Below, in pieces: positions 53,368 to 64,000 of a stretch of DNA of 64,000 nucleotides. The position numbers were made by a program, and so were the translations under genes. How positions within the stretch are numbered: position 1 is the first letter of the stretch; each line of letters starts with the position of its first letter. The DNA is from an uncultured Alphaproteobacteria bacterium (GTDB lineage: Bacteria; Pseudomonadota; Alphaproteobacteria; Caulobacterales; Caulobacteraceae), in assembly GCA_903822175.1 (NCBI GenBank), contig CAIJOB010000040.1:62001-126000 (forward strand). The letters run 5' to 3'. The notes under the pieces were generated by a model that worked only from the letters and a program-made list of their open reading frames with translations, searched no databases and was not told where the DNA came from.

Positions 53368-53966
53368 GCCGCGATCTCCAGGCCCTTGGCGGGGATCGGC
53401 AGCGGATCGTGCACCGCGGCCAGGATCAAGCCGCCGCGGGCCAGATGGGCGGCCATCATCTCGCCAAGTCGGACCCGCCAACGGGCATCCAGTGGGCTCA
53501 GCGGCTCGTCCAGCAGCCAGAGCGGCCGAGGCGCGGCCAGTAGGCGCGAGAGCACCAGCCGGCGCCGCTGGCCGGCCGAAAGCCGTCGAACCTCCAGGTC
53601 GAGAAGGCCGGTAAGCTCCAGGGTCTCGGCGGCCGTGGCCGCGCTGGCGGATGTCCCGCCGCTCCAGACGCTCCAGAATTCCAGCTCTTCGCGGGTGGTG
53701 CGCGACGGCTTCAGCCCGTCCTGGTGGCCCACCAGATGCAGGCCGCCGGCCCGCGCATCACTCGCGTCGATGGCCCCGAAGCCGATCTCGCCCTCCTCGA
53801 GGGGGACCAGTCCCGCCACGGCGCGCAAAAGGCTGGTCTTGCCCGCGCCGTTGGCGCCGGTCAGCGCGCAGGCCTCGCCGGCTTTCAGGCTCAGCGACAG
53901 GCCGGAGAACAGTTTGCGTCCGCCCCGGCGCACGCCCAGGCCGCTCAAGGTCAGGGCATCGATCAC
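53364..53966 (-). CDS. ccmA: Heme exporter ATP-binding protein CcmA
   Basis: 200 aa ABC ATPase. Walker A GANGAGKT (37-44), signature LSAGQRRRL, Walker B PLWLLDEP and the short length fit CcmA. It powers release of holo-CcmE from CcmC. A GTG at 53966 is the preferred start because it opens directly with the first strand; longer in-frame starts would run through unrelated sequence. First gene of the ccm cluster, divergent from acnA by 186 bp. Confidence 0.95.
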   Translation of the reverse strand: MIDALTLSGLGVRRGGRKLFSGLSLSLKAGEACALTGANGAGKTSLLRAVAGLVPLEEGEIGFGAIDASDARAGGLHLVGHQDGLKPSRTTREELEFWSVWSGGTSASAATAAETLELTGLLDLEVRRLSAGQRRRLVLSRLLAAPRPLWLLDEPLSPLDARWRVRLGEMMAAHLARGGLILAAVHDPLPIPAKGLEIAA

Positions 53967-54152
53967 GTGACCAACAACCTCAACCGTGGCCGTGCATGGA
54001 CGCGTAACACTGCGCGGTCTATGAAGCCCGCGGCCGCCGTCGCCTCGGGGGACCCTCGCCGCGCAGGCTCGGACGCTGTGTGTCCGTTCATCAAAGCGCG
54101 CGATCTCCGGGGTGGGCGTGGTGCGGCCGGGACAGAGAGAGGATCTCCCCAA

Positions 54153-56840
<2,688 letters not shown>

Positions 56841-56936
56841 TCGAGCTGGGCGGACGGCTTCTTTGGGAGTCGTCCGTCCACCGCTCACGCCTTGTTGTAA
56901 TTTACAGGGCGCAGATGCCCCTTTAAGCCCGAGGCG

Positions 56937-57650
56937 ATGCGGGAAGCGGCGCTTTTCAGCCTGACCTTGTTCGCCCTGCCCCTCTCCGCTCTGCCGGGGA
57001 CGGCGGCGGCCAGGCCACCCGTGGTGGTCGAGCTCTACACGGCGCAGGGCTGCGCCTCATGCGGCGAGGCCAACGGCCATGTGGCCAAGCTGGCCGACAA
57101 GCCGGGCGTCCTCGCGCTCACCTTCTCGGTCGGATACTGGGACTACCTCGGCTGGCCCGACAGCTTCGCCAAGCCTGAGTTCGCCGAGCGCCAGAAGGCC
57201 TATGCGGCGAAACTGGCCCTGCGGGAGCCCTATACGCCCCAGGTCGTGGTCGATGGGGCAGCCCAGGCCACCGGCTCGAAGACCGCCAAGGTCGACAAGC
57301 TGCTCGCCGACGCCGCCAAGGCGCGGCGCCTAACTCCGCCGGACGTGCATTTCGTCGGCGACCGGCGGGTCTATGTGGGCTCGGCCCGCGCGCCCAAGGG
57401 CGGCGGCGAGGTCTGGCTGGTCCGCTACGACCCGCGCGAGCAGGACATCGCGGTCAAGTCCGGTGACAACAAGGGCCAGACCCTCCCGGAGCGGAACGTG
57501 GTGCGGGAGCTGAGCCGCCTGGGCGTCTGGCGCGGCGGCCCGGCCGCCTTCCGCTTGCCCGTCGCCGGCGAGGACGGCCTGAAGACCGTTGTGCTGGTGC
57601 AGGCCGCCCACGGCGGCCGCATCCTGGGCGTCGGCCAGCCGAAGAGCTGA
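56937..57650 (+). CDS. DUF1223 thioredoxin-like exported protein
   Basis: 237 aa. Signal peptide (LFSLTLFALPLSALPGTAAA), then VVELYTAQGCASCGEAN, a CxxC thioredoxin-like opening typical of DUF1223, then SVGYWDYLGWPDSFAKPEFAERQKAYA and TPQVVVDG. Probably a periplasmic redox or copper-related protein, by analogy only. It is followed by an intrinsic terminator. Confidence 0.88.
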   Translation: MREAALFSLTLFALPLSALPGTAAARPPVVVELYTAQGCASCGEANGHVAKLADKPGVLALTFSVGYWDYLGWPDSFAKPEFAERQKAYAAKLALREPYTPQVVVDGAAQATGSKTAKVDKLLADAAKARRLTPPDVHFVGDRRVYVGSARAPKGGGEVWLVRYDPREQDIAVKSGDNKGQTLPERNVVRELSRLGVWRGGPAAFRLPVAGEDGLKTVVLVQAAHGGRILGVGQPKS

Positions 57651-57678
57651 GCGGCCTCAAGCCAAGCGGACAAAAGAA

Positions 57679-57715
57679 AACCCCCGCGGCTGGAGAGCAC
57701 CCGCGAGGGTTCTTT
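57679..57715 (+). terminator. Intrinsic terminator after the DUF1223 gene
   Basis: AACCCCCGCGG and CCGCGAGGGTT pair at 10 of 11 positions across an 11-base loop and are followed by TCTTT. It stands 28 bp after the stop. The rest of the 284-bp gap up to 57934 holds GC-rich sequence with no gene that I can support. Confidence 0.8.
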
Positions 57716-57934
57716 GACGTTAAGAAGGCGTCGGCTGGCCAGTCCGCCGATCCCCGGGGGGCTGGGGGGGCTGTTCAGGATCCGGGAGCGCCGTTTCTGA
57801 CCAACCGACAACTGCAATATGGAAACCCCATCGGGCGCTCGCGGGTCGACAATAAGGTCATTTCGCGGCAACGGCTGACCCGCCTGCACGGCGCCTCTGG
57901 CCCCGCGCGGCGATTTCGGTCTAGGCTCGGCTTA

Positions 57935-58270
57935 ATGGCTTTCGACTCGTCCCACGCGTCGCCGCGTCAGGCGACCGTCTTCTTCGAACGGCGCGAGCTG
58001 ACCCGCCTGCTATCCCTCTATGGCCGCATGGTCTCCGCCGGCGAATGGCGCGACTACGCCATCGATGGCCTGAGCGAATCGGCGCTGTTCTCGGTCTACA
58101 AGCGCAGCTCCGAGGCGCCGCTCTACCGCATCGAAAAACGCCCGGCGCTCGCCCGGCGACAGGGCGCCTGGGCGGTGCTCGGCCAGGGCGGCATGGTCCT
58201 GCGCCGCGGCCACGAGCTGGAACAGGTGCTGCGGTTCTTCGACCGCGGGCGGTTCAAAGTCGTCGATTAG
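57935..58270 (+). CDS. DUF2794 family protein
   Basis: 111 aa. FFERRELTRLLSLYGRMVSAGEWRDYAIDGLSESALFSVYKRSSEAPLYRIEKRPAL and GAWAVLGQGGMVLRRGHELEQVLRFFD match the compact DUF2794 domain found mainly in alphaproteobacteria. No membrane segment. Function unknown. Followed at once by a strong terminator. Confidence 0.9.
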   Translation: MAFDSSHASPRQATVFFERRELTRLLSLYGRMVSAGEWRDYAIDGLSESALFSVYKRSSEAPLYRIEKRPALARRQGAWAVLGQGGMVLRRGHELEQVLRFFDRGRFKVVD

Positions 58271-58279
58271 CCAAAAGAA

Positions 58280-58315
58280 AAGCCCCGGAGGTTTCCCGCC
58301 GGGGCTTCGTCTTTT
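58280..58315. terminator. Bidirectional intrinsic terminator
   Basis: AAGCCCCGG and CCGGGGCTT form a perfect 9-bp stem with a 10-base loop. A-rich sequence stands on the left and CGTCTTTT on the right, so it can work for both the DUF2794 gene and the convergent Bax-inhibitor gene. Confidence 0.85.
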
Positions 58316-58330
58316 CGGATCTGCGGGCGC

Positions 58331-59089
58331 TTAGCGGCGGTTGCCGAACAGGGCCAGCAGGAACTGGAAGAGGTTGATGAAGTCCAGGTAGAGGCTGAGC
58401 GCGCCGTAGCTGGTGGCGACCCTCTTGCCCGCCTCGTTCCCCTCGAGCTGGTAGTAGGTCATCTTCAGCTTCTGGGTGTCGTAGGCGATCAGGCCGGCGA
58501 AGATCAGCACGCCGATCACGTCGACGATCAGGGCCATCATCGAGTTCTGCAGGAAGACGTTGATCAGCATCGCGCCGACCAGGCCCCAGACGCCCATGAT
58601 CAGGAAGCTGCCCATGGCCGTCAGGTCGCGCTTGGTGGTGTAGCCCACCAGGGAGAGCGCGCCGAACGAGGTCGCGGTCAGCAGAAAGGTCTCGCCGATC
58701 GAGGTCCCGGTGTAGCGCAGCACCACGACGCCCAGCGAGGCGCCGATCAGGCTGACCACGGTCCAGTAGGTGACGCTGGCCGATTTCGGCGTCACGCGGC
58801 GCGCGAAGCCGGTGAACAGCAGCACGGCCAGCGGCGCGAAGGCCACGACCATGCCCAGGATCGAGTAGCTCACCCGGCCGTTGGCCACGGTGAACATCAG
58901 GTCGCGCACCGGCGCGACGGAACTGGTGAGGAAGGCCAGCGCGGCGGAGAGCACCAGGCCCAGCGCCACCTTGTTGTAGACCCCGAGCATGAAGCCACGG
59001 AGGCCTACATCAACCGACATATCGGCCGACCCTACCTGGCCCTGGCCGGTTGGGGTCGGGCGCGCATAGCCGCGGTTGAAGTCGCTCAT
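58331..59089 (-). CDS. Bax inhibitor-1/YccA family membrane protein
   Basis: 252 aa with seven membrane helices. The C-terminal half, LIVDVIGVLIFAGLIAYDTQKLK and GALSLYLDFINLFQFLLALFGNRR, is diagnostic of the BI-1/YbhL family. Members form pH-sensitive calcium leak channels; the bacterial role is unclear. It is divergent from thpR across a 162-bp gap. Confidence 0.93.
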   Translation of the reverse strand: MSDFNRGYARPTPTGQGQVGSADMSVDVGLRGFMLGVYNKVALGLVLSAALAFLTSSVAPVRDLMFTVANGRVSYSILGMVVAFAPLAVLLFTGFARRVTPKSASVTYWTVVSLIGASLGVVVLRYTGTSIGETFLLTATSFGALSLVGYTTKRDLTAMGSFLIMGVWGLVGAMLINVFLQNSMMALIVDVIGVLIFAGLIAYDTQKLKMTYYQLEGNEAGKRVATSYGALSLYLDFINLFQFLLALFGNRR

Positions 59090-59251
59090 TTGAGCAAAAC
59101 CCTTGATTTGAGCGTCCCGATTGGACGCGCCCTAAATATCGGCGCGCGGTGTGACCTAAGCAAGGCCTTGTTGGTCAAGCTCCCGTTAAGGATTCCGCCG
59201 GGGAATTGGGCGGCTTTTTGCAGGGCGACGGCGGCTGGTCTAGGTAGGCGC

Positions 59252-59788
59252 ATGATCCGGCTCTTCGCCGCCGCTGCGATCCCTGAGGAGATCGGCCAAG
59301 CCCTCGCCCACCGCCAGGCGGGCGTCGAGGGCGCGCGCTGGCGGCCGCTGGATAGCCTGCACGTCACGCTGAGGTTCTTCGGCGACATTCGCGAGGACAT
59401 CGCCCGCGACCTGGATGCGGAGCTGGTCGGCTTGCGCGGCCTGGCCTTCGACCTGCAGCTCTCCGGCGTCGGCGCCTTTGGCGAAGGCCCCGACCTCCAT
59501 GTCCTGTGGGCCGGCGTCGAGGAAAGCGAGCCCCTGCGCCGGCTCGCCAAGGCCTGCGAGGCCGCCGCCCGCCGCGTCGGCCTCAAGCCCGAGACCCGCA
59601 CCTACCGGCCGCACCTGACGCTGGCCTACCTGCGCCGCCCCGATCCAGCCCAGGTCGCTGCCTGGATCCAGGCCAACAACCTGCTCAAACCCCCGCCGAT
59701 CCGGGTGGAGCGCTTCGGCCTCTATTCCAGCTTCCTCGGCAGCGAGCAGGCGCACTATCGGCTGGAGGCGGACTACCCGCTGACTTAG
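59252..59788 (+). CDS. thpR: RNA 2',3'-cyclic phosphodiesterase
   Basis: 178 aa 2H phosphoesterase. The two HxT motifs are H37-V-T39 in LHVTLRFFGD and H121-L-T123 in RPHLTLAYLRR. It hydrolyses 2',3'-cyclic ends to 2'-phosphate and can ligate tRNA halves in vitro. ATG 59252 gives the usual IRLFAAAAIP start. The stop overlaps the convergent DUF2237 gene. Confidence 0.93.
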   Translation: MIRLFAAAAIPEEIGQALAHRQAGVEGARWRPLDSLHVTLRFFGDIREDIARDLDAELVGLRGLAFDLQLSGVGAFGEGPDLHVLWAGVEESEPLRRLAKACEAAARRVGLKPETRTYRPHLTLAYLRRPDPAQVAAWIQANNLLKPPPIRVERFGLYSSFLGSEQAHYRLEADYPLT

Positions 59789-60168
59789 GCCTCGACAGCG
59801 TGGTCCTTGAGCACGCCCAACGGCACGATCGCCAGCGTCTCTTCGTGGGTGGCGTCCAGCACCACCTGCGGCGCGGCGCCGGCGTCCAGCGCCTCTTTCC
59901 AGCGCGGTGCGCAGAGGCACCAGCGGTCGCCAGGCTTCAGGCCCGGGAACTGGGCTTCGGGCACGGGCGTCGACAGGTCGTTGCCGGCCTCGCGGCTGAA
60001 GGCCAGGAACTCCGGCGTCATCACCGCGCAGACGGTGTGCAGGCCGACGTCCTCGTGGCTGGTCTCGCAGCAGCCGTTGCGGAAGAAGCCGGTGACCGGA
60101 TCGACCGAGCAGGGCTTCAGTTCGCCGCCCAGGACGTTGCGGGCTTCCGGATCGTAGCGTGTGGTCAT
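59785..60168 (-). CDS. DUF2237 family protein
   Basis: 127 aa. NVLGGELKPCSVDPVTGFFRNGCCETSHEDVGLHTVCAVMT and GDRWCLCAPRWKEAL hold the conserved cysteines (CC, WCLC) of this family, which could bind metal or form disulfides. The late ATHEETLAIVPLGVLKDHA is also typical. Function unknown. Confidence 0.92.
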   Translation of the reverse strand: MTTRYDPEARNVLGGELKPCSVDPVTGFFRNGCCETSHEDVGLHTVCAVMTPEFLAFSREAGNDLSTPVPEAQFPGLKPGDRWCLCAPRWKEALDAGAAPQVVLDATHEETLAIVPLGVLKDHAVEA

Positions 60169-60197
60169 GAGCTCACCCTAGCCGCTAAGATCAGCGA

Positions 60198-61079
60198 ATG
60201 TCTTCCCGCCACGACAGACCGCGCCGCAGCGTCCTCTACCTGCCCGGCTCCAACGCCCGGGCGATCGAGAAGGCGCGCACGCTCGTCTGCGACGTGGTGA
60301 TCCTCGACCTGGAGGATTCGGTCGCGCCGGAGGCCAAGCTCGCCGCCCGGGCGCTCGCCTGCGAGGCGGTGCGGATGGGCGGGTTCGGGTTGCGCGAGCT
60401 GGTGGTGCGGGTGAACGGCCTGGACACCCCCTGGGGCGCCGACGACCTGGCTGCGGTCGGCGAGGCCGGGCCCGATGCGGTGCTGGTTCCCAAGGTGGCC
60501 TCGCCGGCCGACCTGGCGGCCTATCGCGCCGCGGTGGGGCCCAAGGTGAGCCTCTGGGCGATGATCGAGACCTGCCAGGCGGTCTTTGCGCTGGGCGACC
60601 TGGGCGCCGCTTCGACAGCCCAGGGCGTCGAAGCCTGGGTGATCGGGGTCAACGACCTGATCAAGGAGATGCGCTGCCGGCCGGGCGCCGACCGCGGGCC
60701 GCTGCTGCCGGCCCTGGCCTTGAGCGTCATGGCCGCCCGCGCCCACGGGCTCGCCATAATCGACGGGGTCTACAACGACATTCCCGACCTGGAGGGGCTG
60801 GCGCGGGAGTGCGTGCAGGGCGCCGACCTCGGCTTCGACGGCAAAAGCCTGATCCATCCCACCCATCTCGAGATCGCCAACCGCGCCTTCGCCCCGGAGC
60901 ACGCCGCTGTGGCCTGGGCGCGGACGGTGGTTGAGGCCTTCGATTCGCCAGAAAATTCCGGGAAAGGAGTTCTCAAGGTGGACGGGCGTATGGTGGAGCG
61001 GTTGCACCTGGACGAGGCGCGCCGGCTGATCGCGGTGGCTGAGGCCATCGCCGCGGCCCAGGCGCCAAACGAGGTCTGA
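60198..61079 (+). CDS. HpcH/HpaI-family CoA ester lyase (malyl-CoA/citramalyl-CoA lyase-like)
   Basis: 293 aa TIM barrel. RRSVLYLPGSNARAIEKA, DVVILDLEDSVAPEAK with the acidic metal ligand, VRVNGLDTPWGADDLAAV, ALWAMIETCQAVFAL and GFDGKSLIHPTHLEI are diagnostic of the CitE-like group. It probably cleaves L-malyl-CoA or citramalyl-CoA to glyoxylate or pyruvate plus acetyl-CoA. No other citrate-lyase subunits are nearby, so a CitE of citrate lyase is unlikely. Confidence 0.88.
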   Translation: MSSRHDRPRRSVLYLPGSNARAIEKARTLVCDVVILDLEDSVAPEAKLAARALACEAVRMGGFGLRELVVRVNGLDTPWGADDLAAVGEAGPDAVLVPKVASPADLAAYRAAVGPKVSLWAMIETCQAVFALGDLGAASTAQGVEAWVIGVNDLIKEMRCRPGADRGPLLPALALSVMAARAHGLAIIDGVYNDIPDLEGLARECVQGADLGFDGKSLIHPTHLEIANRAFAPEHAAVAWARTVVEAFDSPENSGKGVLKVDGRMVERLHLDEARRLIAVAEAIAAAQAPNEV

Positions 61080-61086
61080 ACGGTCG

Positions 61087-61809
61087 ATGCGGATCGGATC
61101 GCTGATAGGGCTCCTGGCCGTGACGGCCTTGGCGAGACCGGCCTGGTCGCAGGCCCTGCCCGTGCCGGGACTTGCGGCCGCGCCGTCAGTCGCCCCCCAG
61201 ACAGCACCCCCTGCGCCGTCGAGGGGCCACGACCCGATCGGCGACCTCTTGAACCGCGGCGCACCCGGCGACGAGGACGAGCCCGACACCGCCGGCCAGC
61301 CGCGCACTGGCCCGGATATCCCGCCCGCGCTGCTGCCCGCCGCGCCGCCGGCCCACAGCTACACAGCCGCGCCGCGCACCCAGCAGGACGCCCCGGTCGG
61401 CATTGAAGAGACCGGCAAGACGCCCGATGCCCCGCCGACCATCCGCGACCTCGCCTATGACGCGCGCATCCGCTCGTCGTTCGCCTCGGCCCAGAGCTTC
61501 CAGGGCCCGCTGGACGGCGGGTGGACGCTCTCGGACCAATATGGCGATCGCTACGTCCTGCAGATCGTCGACCGCCGCGACCGGCTGGAGGCGGTGTGGC
61601 GCGACCTGCGCCGGCCGGGCTCCATCGAGGGTTCGGGGCTGGTCGACACCATCCAGCGCAGCGGCGGCGACCTCACCCTGAAATTCACCGAGCCCAAGAC
61701 GCCGGACCTGACGCTGACCCTGCGCGACGCCGGCGACGGCCGCTGGAGCGGCAAGCTGGTGCGCGGCGACGCCTCTTTCCAGGTAACGATGCGACGGACG
61801 GGGCCCTAG
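61087..61809 (+). CDS. Hypothetical exported protein, Pro/Ala-rich linker plus beta domain
   Basis: 240 aa. Signal peptide (MRIGSLIGLLAVTALARPAWSQA), then about 100 residues of Pro/Ala/Thr-rich disordered sequence, then a beta-rich domain of repeated short strands (LDGGWTLSDQYGDRYVLQIVDRR, LTLKFTEPKTPDLTLTLRDAG). Family not recognised. It is 7 bp after the CoA-lyase gene and probably co-transcribed. Confidence 0.6.
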   Translation: MRIGSLIGLLAVTALARPAWSQALPVPGLAAAPSVAPQTAPPAPSRGHDPIGDLLNRGAPGDEDEPDTAGQPRTGPDIPPALLPAAPPAHSYTAAPRTQQDAPVGIEETGKTPDAPPTIRDLAYDARIRSSFASAQSFQGPLDGGWTLSDQYGDRYVLQIVDRRDRLEAVWRDLRRPGSIEGSGLVDTIQRSGGDLTLKFTEPKTPDLTLTLRDAGDGRWSGKLVRGDASFQVTMRRTGP

Positions 61810-61841
61810 AGCTCGCCATCTCTCAAGCTTCAATATTTTCC

Positions 61842-61970
61842 ATCGTCATTCCCGGCCTTGTGCCGGGAACCCATAAACACCGAGGCTGAGCCGGAAGCCG
61901 CTGCGGCGCCGATGACCTGCCTGCTGTGACGGCGCGTATGGGTTCCCGGGACAAGCCCGGGAATGACGAT
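61842..61970. repeat. Palindromic intergenic element, family 4, copy H
   Basis: 129 bp with 33-bp terminal inverted repeats, 31 of 33 matching; the left begins ATCGTCATTCCCGGCCTTG and the right ends GGGAATGACGAT. The interior has a GC-rich hairpin. It separates convergent genes. Related to element I at 36166-36293. Confidence 0.88.
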
Positions 61971-61995
61971 CAAGAGAGAAGGGGTGGCGGCTGAA

Positions 61996-62415
61996 CTAGA
62001 GCCCCAGGGCGCCTCGCGCCGCGGCCATGGCGACCGCCAGCGCCTCAAACCCATAGGCCTCGGCCACGCCGAAACCCCAGACGGGCGCCGGCCAGGCGGC
62101 GTCTTCGGGGCGCCGGGCGATCACATGCACATGCAGCTGGGCGGTGATGTTGCCGAGCTGGCCGACGTTGAGCTTAGGCGCGGGCCGGCCAAGCGCCTCG
62201 GCGATGGCGCGCACCGCGCCGCCCGCCTGCAGGATCTCGTCCATCAGCACGTCGCGTTCGCCGGCCGCCAGGTCTTCCAGTTCGTGGGCATCGGCGCGGC
62301 GCGGGATCAGCACGATCCAGGGAAAGCGCGCGTCGGCCTGCAGCCGCACATGGCTGAGCGCGAGGTCGCCCAGGGCTTCCGAGGTGGCGATGAAAGCGGG
62401 GTCAATCTCGAACAT
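61996..62415 (-). CDS. HIT family protein
   Basis: 139 aa. The HIT motif is [10 protein letters not shown] with H95 and H97; the first position of the triad is glutamine rather than histidine, as in many bacterial HIT hydrolases. [19 protein letters not shown] is the typical opening. Likely a nucleoside phosphoramidase or nucleotidyl hydrolase. ATG 62415 is chosen over a longer in-frame start. Confidence 0.88.
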   Translation of the reverse strand: MFEIDPAFIATSEALGDLALSHVRLQADARFPWIVLIPRRADAHELEDLAAGERDVLMDEILQAGGAVRAIAEALGRPAPKLNVGQLGNITAQLHVHVIARRPEDAAWPAPVWGFGVAEAYGFEALAVAMAAARGALGL

Positions 62416-62549
62416 GCGGCGAGCTTGGGCGGCGCCCGCGCGCCTGCCAAGCCTCATTCCCCGCAGCGCAGCATTGCGGGCCGCCCTCGCGTAAGCTACG
62501 GACCCGCCGCAACAGCCCTCCCAAAGACAAGCTTCACAGGAGCACCAGC

Positions 62550-63533
62550 ATGGCCAAGTCCCCGATCCGTGTGGCGGTTACCGGCGCGGCCGGCAACATC
62601 GGCTACGCGCTGCTGTTCCGCATTGCGTCCGGCCAGATGTTCGGCGCCGATCAGCCGCTGATCCTGCAGCTCCTGGAAATCCCTGTCGAAGGCCCGCAGA
62701 AGGCGCTCAAGGGCGTCGCCATGGAAATCGACGACTGCGCCTTCCCGCTGGTCCAGGACATGGTGCTGACCGGCGACGCCGACGTGGCCTTCAAGGACGT
62801 GAACTGGGCGCTCTTGGTCGGCTCCAAGCCGCGCGGACCGGGCATGGAACGCGCCGACCTTCTGAAGGACAACGGCAAGATCTTCATCGCCCAGGGCCAG
62901 TCGATCGACAAGGTAGCCGCCGACGACTGCCGCATCGCGGTCGTGGGCAACCCCTGCAACACCAATGTGATGATTGCCGCCGCCCAGGCCAAGCGCCTGC
63001 CGAAGGACCGCTTCACCGCCATGGTGCGCCTGGACGAGAACCGCGCCCGCGCGCAACTGGCCAAGAAGGCCGGCGTCTCCATCGACGCGGTCACCGACAC
63101 CTTCATCTACGGCAATCACTCGCCGACGATGTTCGCCGACTTCACCCACGCCAAGATCAACGGCAAGGACGCGGCGTCGGTGATCGGCGACGAAGCCTGG
63201 CTGAAGAACGACTTCCTGCCGGCGGTCGGCAAGCGCGGCGGGGCGATCATCGAAGCCCGCGGCGTGTCGTCCGCGGCCTCGGCGGCTAACGCGCTCGTCG
63301 ACCACGTCCGCGACCTGGTCACGCCGGGCACGATCCATTCCGTCGCCGTCGAGAGCCAGGGCCGCTACGGCTTCGCCGACGGCGTCTGGGCCGGCATGCC
63401 GGTGAAGACCACGGCCACCGGCTATGACGTTATCGACAGCTACCAGATGGACGACTTCGCCAAGTCGAAGATCGCCCTCACCAACGACGAGCTGGTCGGC
63501 GAGCGGGATACCGTGAAGGACCTGCTGGCCTAG
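62550..63533 (+). CDS. mdh: Malate dehydrogenase, type 2
   Basis: 327 aa. NAD-binding [14 protein letters not shown], then [12 protein letters not shown], the substrate arginine in [12 protein letters not shown] and the catalytic His in [13 protein letters not shown] identify the type 2 (cytosolic/chloroplast-like) family rather than the citrate-synthase-linked LDH-like MDH. A CAGGAGCACCAGC ribosome site precedes the ATG. It completes the TCA cycle with acnA upstream. Confidence 0.97.
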   Translation: MAKSPIRVAVTGAAGNIGYALLFRIASGQMFGADQPLILQLLEIPVEGPQKALKGVAMEIDDCAFPLVQDMVLTGDADVAFKDVNWALLVGSKPRGPGMERADLLKDNGKIFIAQGQSIDKVAADDCRIAVVGNPCNTNVMIAAAQAKRLPKDRFTAMVRLDENRARAQLAKKAGVSIDAVTDTFIYGNHSPTMFADFTHAKINGKDAASVIGDEAWLKNDFLPAVGKRGGAIIEARGVSSAASAANALVDHVRDLVTPGTIHSVAVESQGRYGFADGVWAGMPVKTTATGYDVIDSYQMDDFAKSKIALTNDELVGERDTVKDLLA

Positions 63534-63553
63534 GGACCAGCCCTCTCCCTACC

Positions 63554-63584
63554 CTCTCCCTGTCGGGCTTCGCCCGGGGGAGAG
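63554..63584. repeat. Hairpin related to intergenic repeats, convergent gap
   Basis: CTCTCCC-TGT-CGGGC-TTC-GCCCG-GGGGAGAG folds into a stable stem-loop in the gap between mdh and the last gene. No T-run follows. It may act as a terminator or be a half-copy of the CTCCCC-type elements. Confidence 0.55.
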
Positions 63585-63593
63585 GCGATGGCT

Positions 63594-64000
63594 CTAGTAC
63601 CCATCCCCATGGGCGTCGCGCGCCTGGCCGTTCAATTCGGCGATGCGCGCCATGTAGACGTCGTGGACGGCCCAGGGGGCTTCGCGCGCGGCGGCGGTGC
63701 GGGCGGCGAGCCAGCGTTGCTGCTGGCGCTGAAGCTGGGCGTCGGAGACGCCGGCGGCGCGGGCGCCCTGGTAGGCGCGGGTGAGCTGGCGGTCGGCGGC
63801 GCCCAGGTTCGGGTCGGCGCAGACCAGGGCTTCGCCAGGATCGCGCTGGCCGCAGCGCGAGGCTGAGACCCTCATCAGGCCCGAGGGCCGCGGCGGCGGG
63901 ATGGCCGGGGCGGCGTGCGCGCGGATCGGTGGCTCAGCGGCATGAGCGGCCTTGTGACCCTTCAGCGAGGCGCGTTCGATCACCGCCTCGTGGCGCTGCG
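63594..64000 (-). CDS. LprI-like protein (5' end off window)
   Basis: The frame is open to the window edge, so the start is uncertain; at least 130 residues are visible. The C-terminal part, EALVCADPNLGAADRQLTRAYQGARAAGV and QQQRWLAARTAA, is the conserved core of the DUF1311/LprI family (lysozyme-inhibitor-like), with the CxxP and W-x6-R elements. An upstream extension contains Pro/Ala-rich sequence. Role unknown. Confidence 0.7.
   Translation of the reverse strand, partial: QRHEAVIERASLKGHKAAHAAEPPIRAHAAPAIPPPRPSGLMRVSASRCGQRDPGEALVCADPNLGAADRQLTRAYQGARAAGVSDAQLQRQQQRWLAARTAAAREAPWAVHDVYMARIAELNGQARDAHGDGY

Noticed and set aside
57755..57775. G-rich run as a possible quadruplex regulatory element
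   Set aside because: Only two long G-runs are adjacent; not enough tracts in suitable spacing to support a four-tract structure.

Overview
The window is a gene-dense, GC-rich (roughly two-thirds G+C by eye) chromosomal segment. The best guess is an alphaproteobacterium of the Caulobacteraceae (Phenylobacterium- or Caulobacter-like). Reasons are the mix of families (DUF2794, DUF1223, DUF2237, OxyR, a TRIC-type channel, type-2 malate dehydrogenase, the ccmABCDG cytochrome c maturation set), an S16 protein with a long Ala/Glu tail, and codon usage dominated by G/C in third positions. I see no rRNA, tRNA, CRISPR array, prophage or intact insertion sequence. It reads mostly as core chromosome with small accessory pockets.

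Layout. 0-9.4 kb: an ABC-type ATPase cut by the window edge, a CYTH-CHAD protein, ahcY behind a strong palindromic operator candidate, pdxY, acyP, a serine hydrolase, and a large fused YncE/alkaline-phosphatase-like protein. 9.5-16 kb: rarD-asd, a frameshifted PaaI-type thioesterase, an EVE protein, a PLP enzyme, a MarR-GNAT fusion and a DsbA-like protein. 16-20.4 kb: leucine operon leuC-VOC-leuD-ABM-leuB, with two small non-leu enzymes embedded. 20.5-22.9 kb: an oxidoreductase/LysR divergent pair and a GFA-family protein. 23-28 kb: the translation/secretion cluster ffh-rpsP-rimM-trmD-rplS, split by an opposite-strand tesB. 28-44 kb: an accessory stretch with methyltransferase/pyruvyl-transferase fusion, ogt, a FAD oxidase, TetR, murI, oxyR, a PadR-DUF2218-ferredoxin module, an ArsR-AHSA1 pair, a decayed membrane gene, a SOUL heme protein, photolyase and a prolyl oligopeptidase. 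44-50 kb: dapF-mtaB-GFA, a TRIC channel, ftsY-yciB and a MarR regulator. 50-54 kb: ccmA-ccmB-(Spy-like)-ccmC-ccmD-ccmG. 54-64 kb: acnA, DUF1223, DUF2794, Bax-inhibitor-1 family, thpR, DUF2237, a CoA-ester lyase, a HIT protein, mdh and an LprI-like fragment.

How genes work together: ffh and ftsY supply both protein halves of the SRP pathway. asd and dapF serve lysine/diaminopimelate synthesis, and dapF with murI supplies peptidoglycan precursors. leuCDB carry out the isomerisation and oxidation steps of leucine synthesis. acnA, mdh and possibly the CoA-ester lyase belong to the TCA cycle and its side branches. The ccm genes mature c-type cytochromes.

The least expected structure is in the gaps. 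At least nine palindromic intergenic elements of four families sit between genes. In two families the central core is inverted relative to the flanks when copies are compared. One element supplies the stop codons and last codons of both genes it separates.
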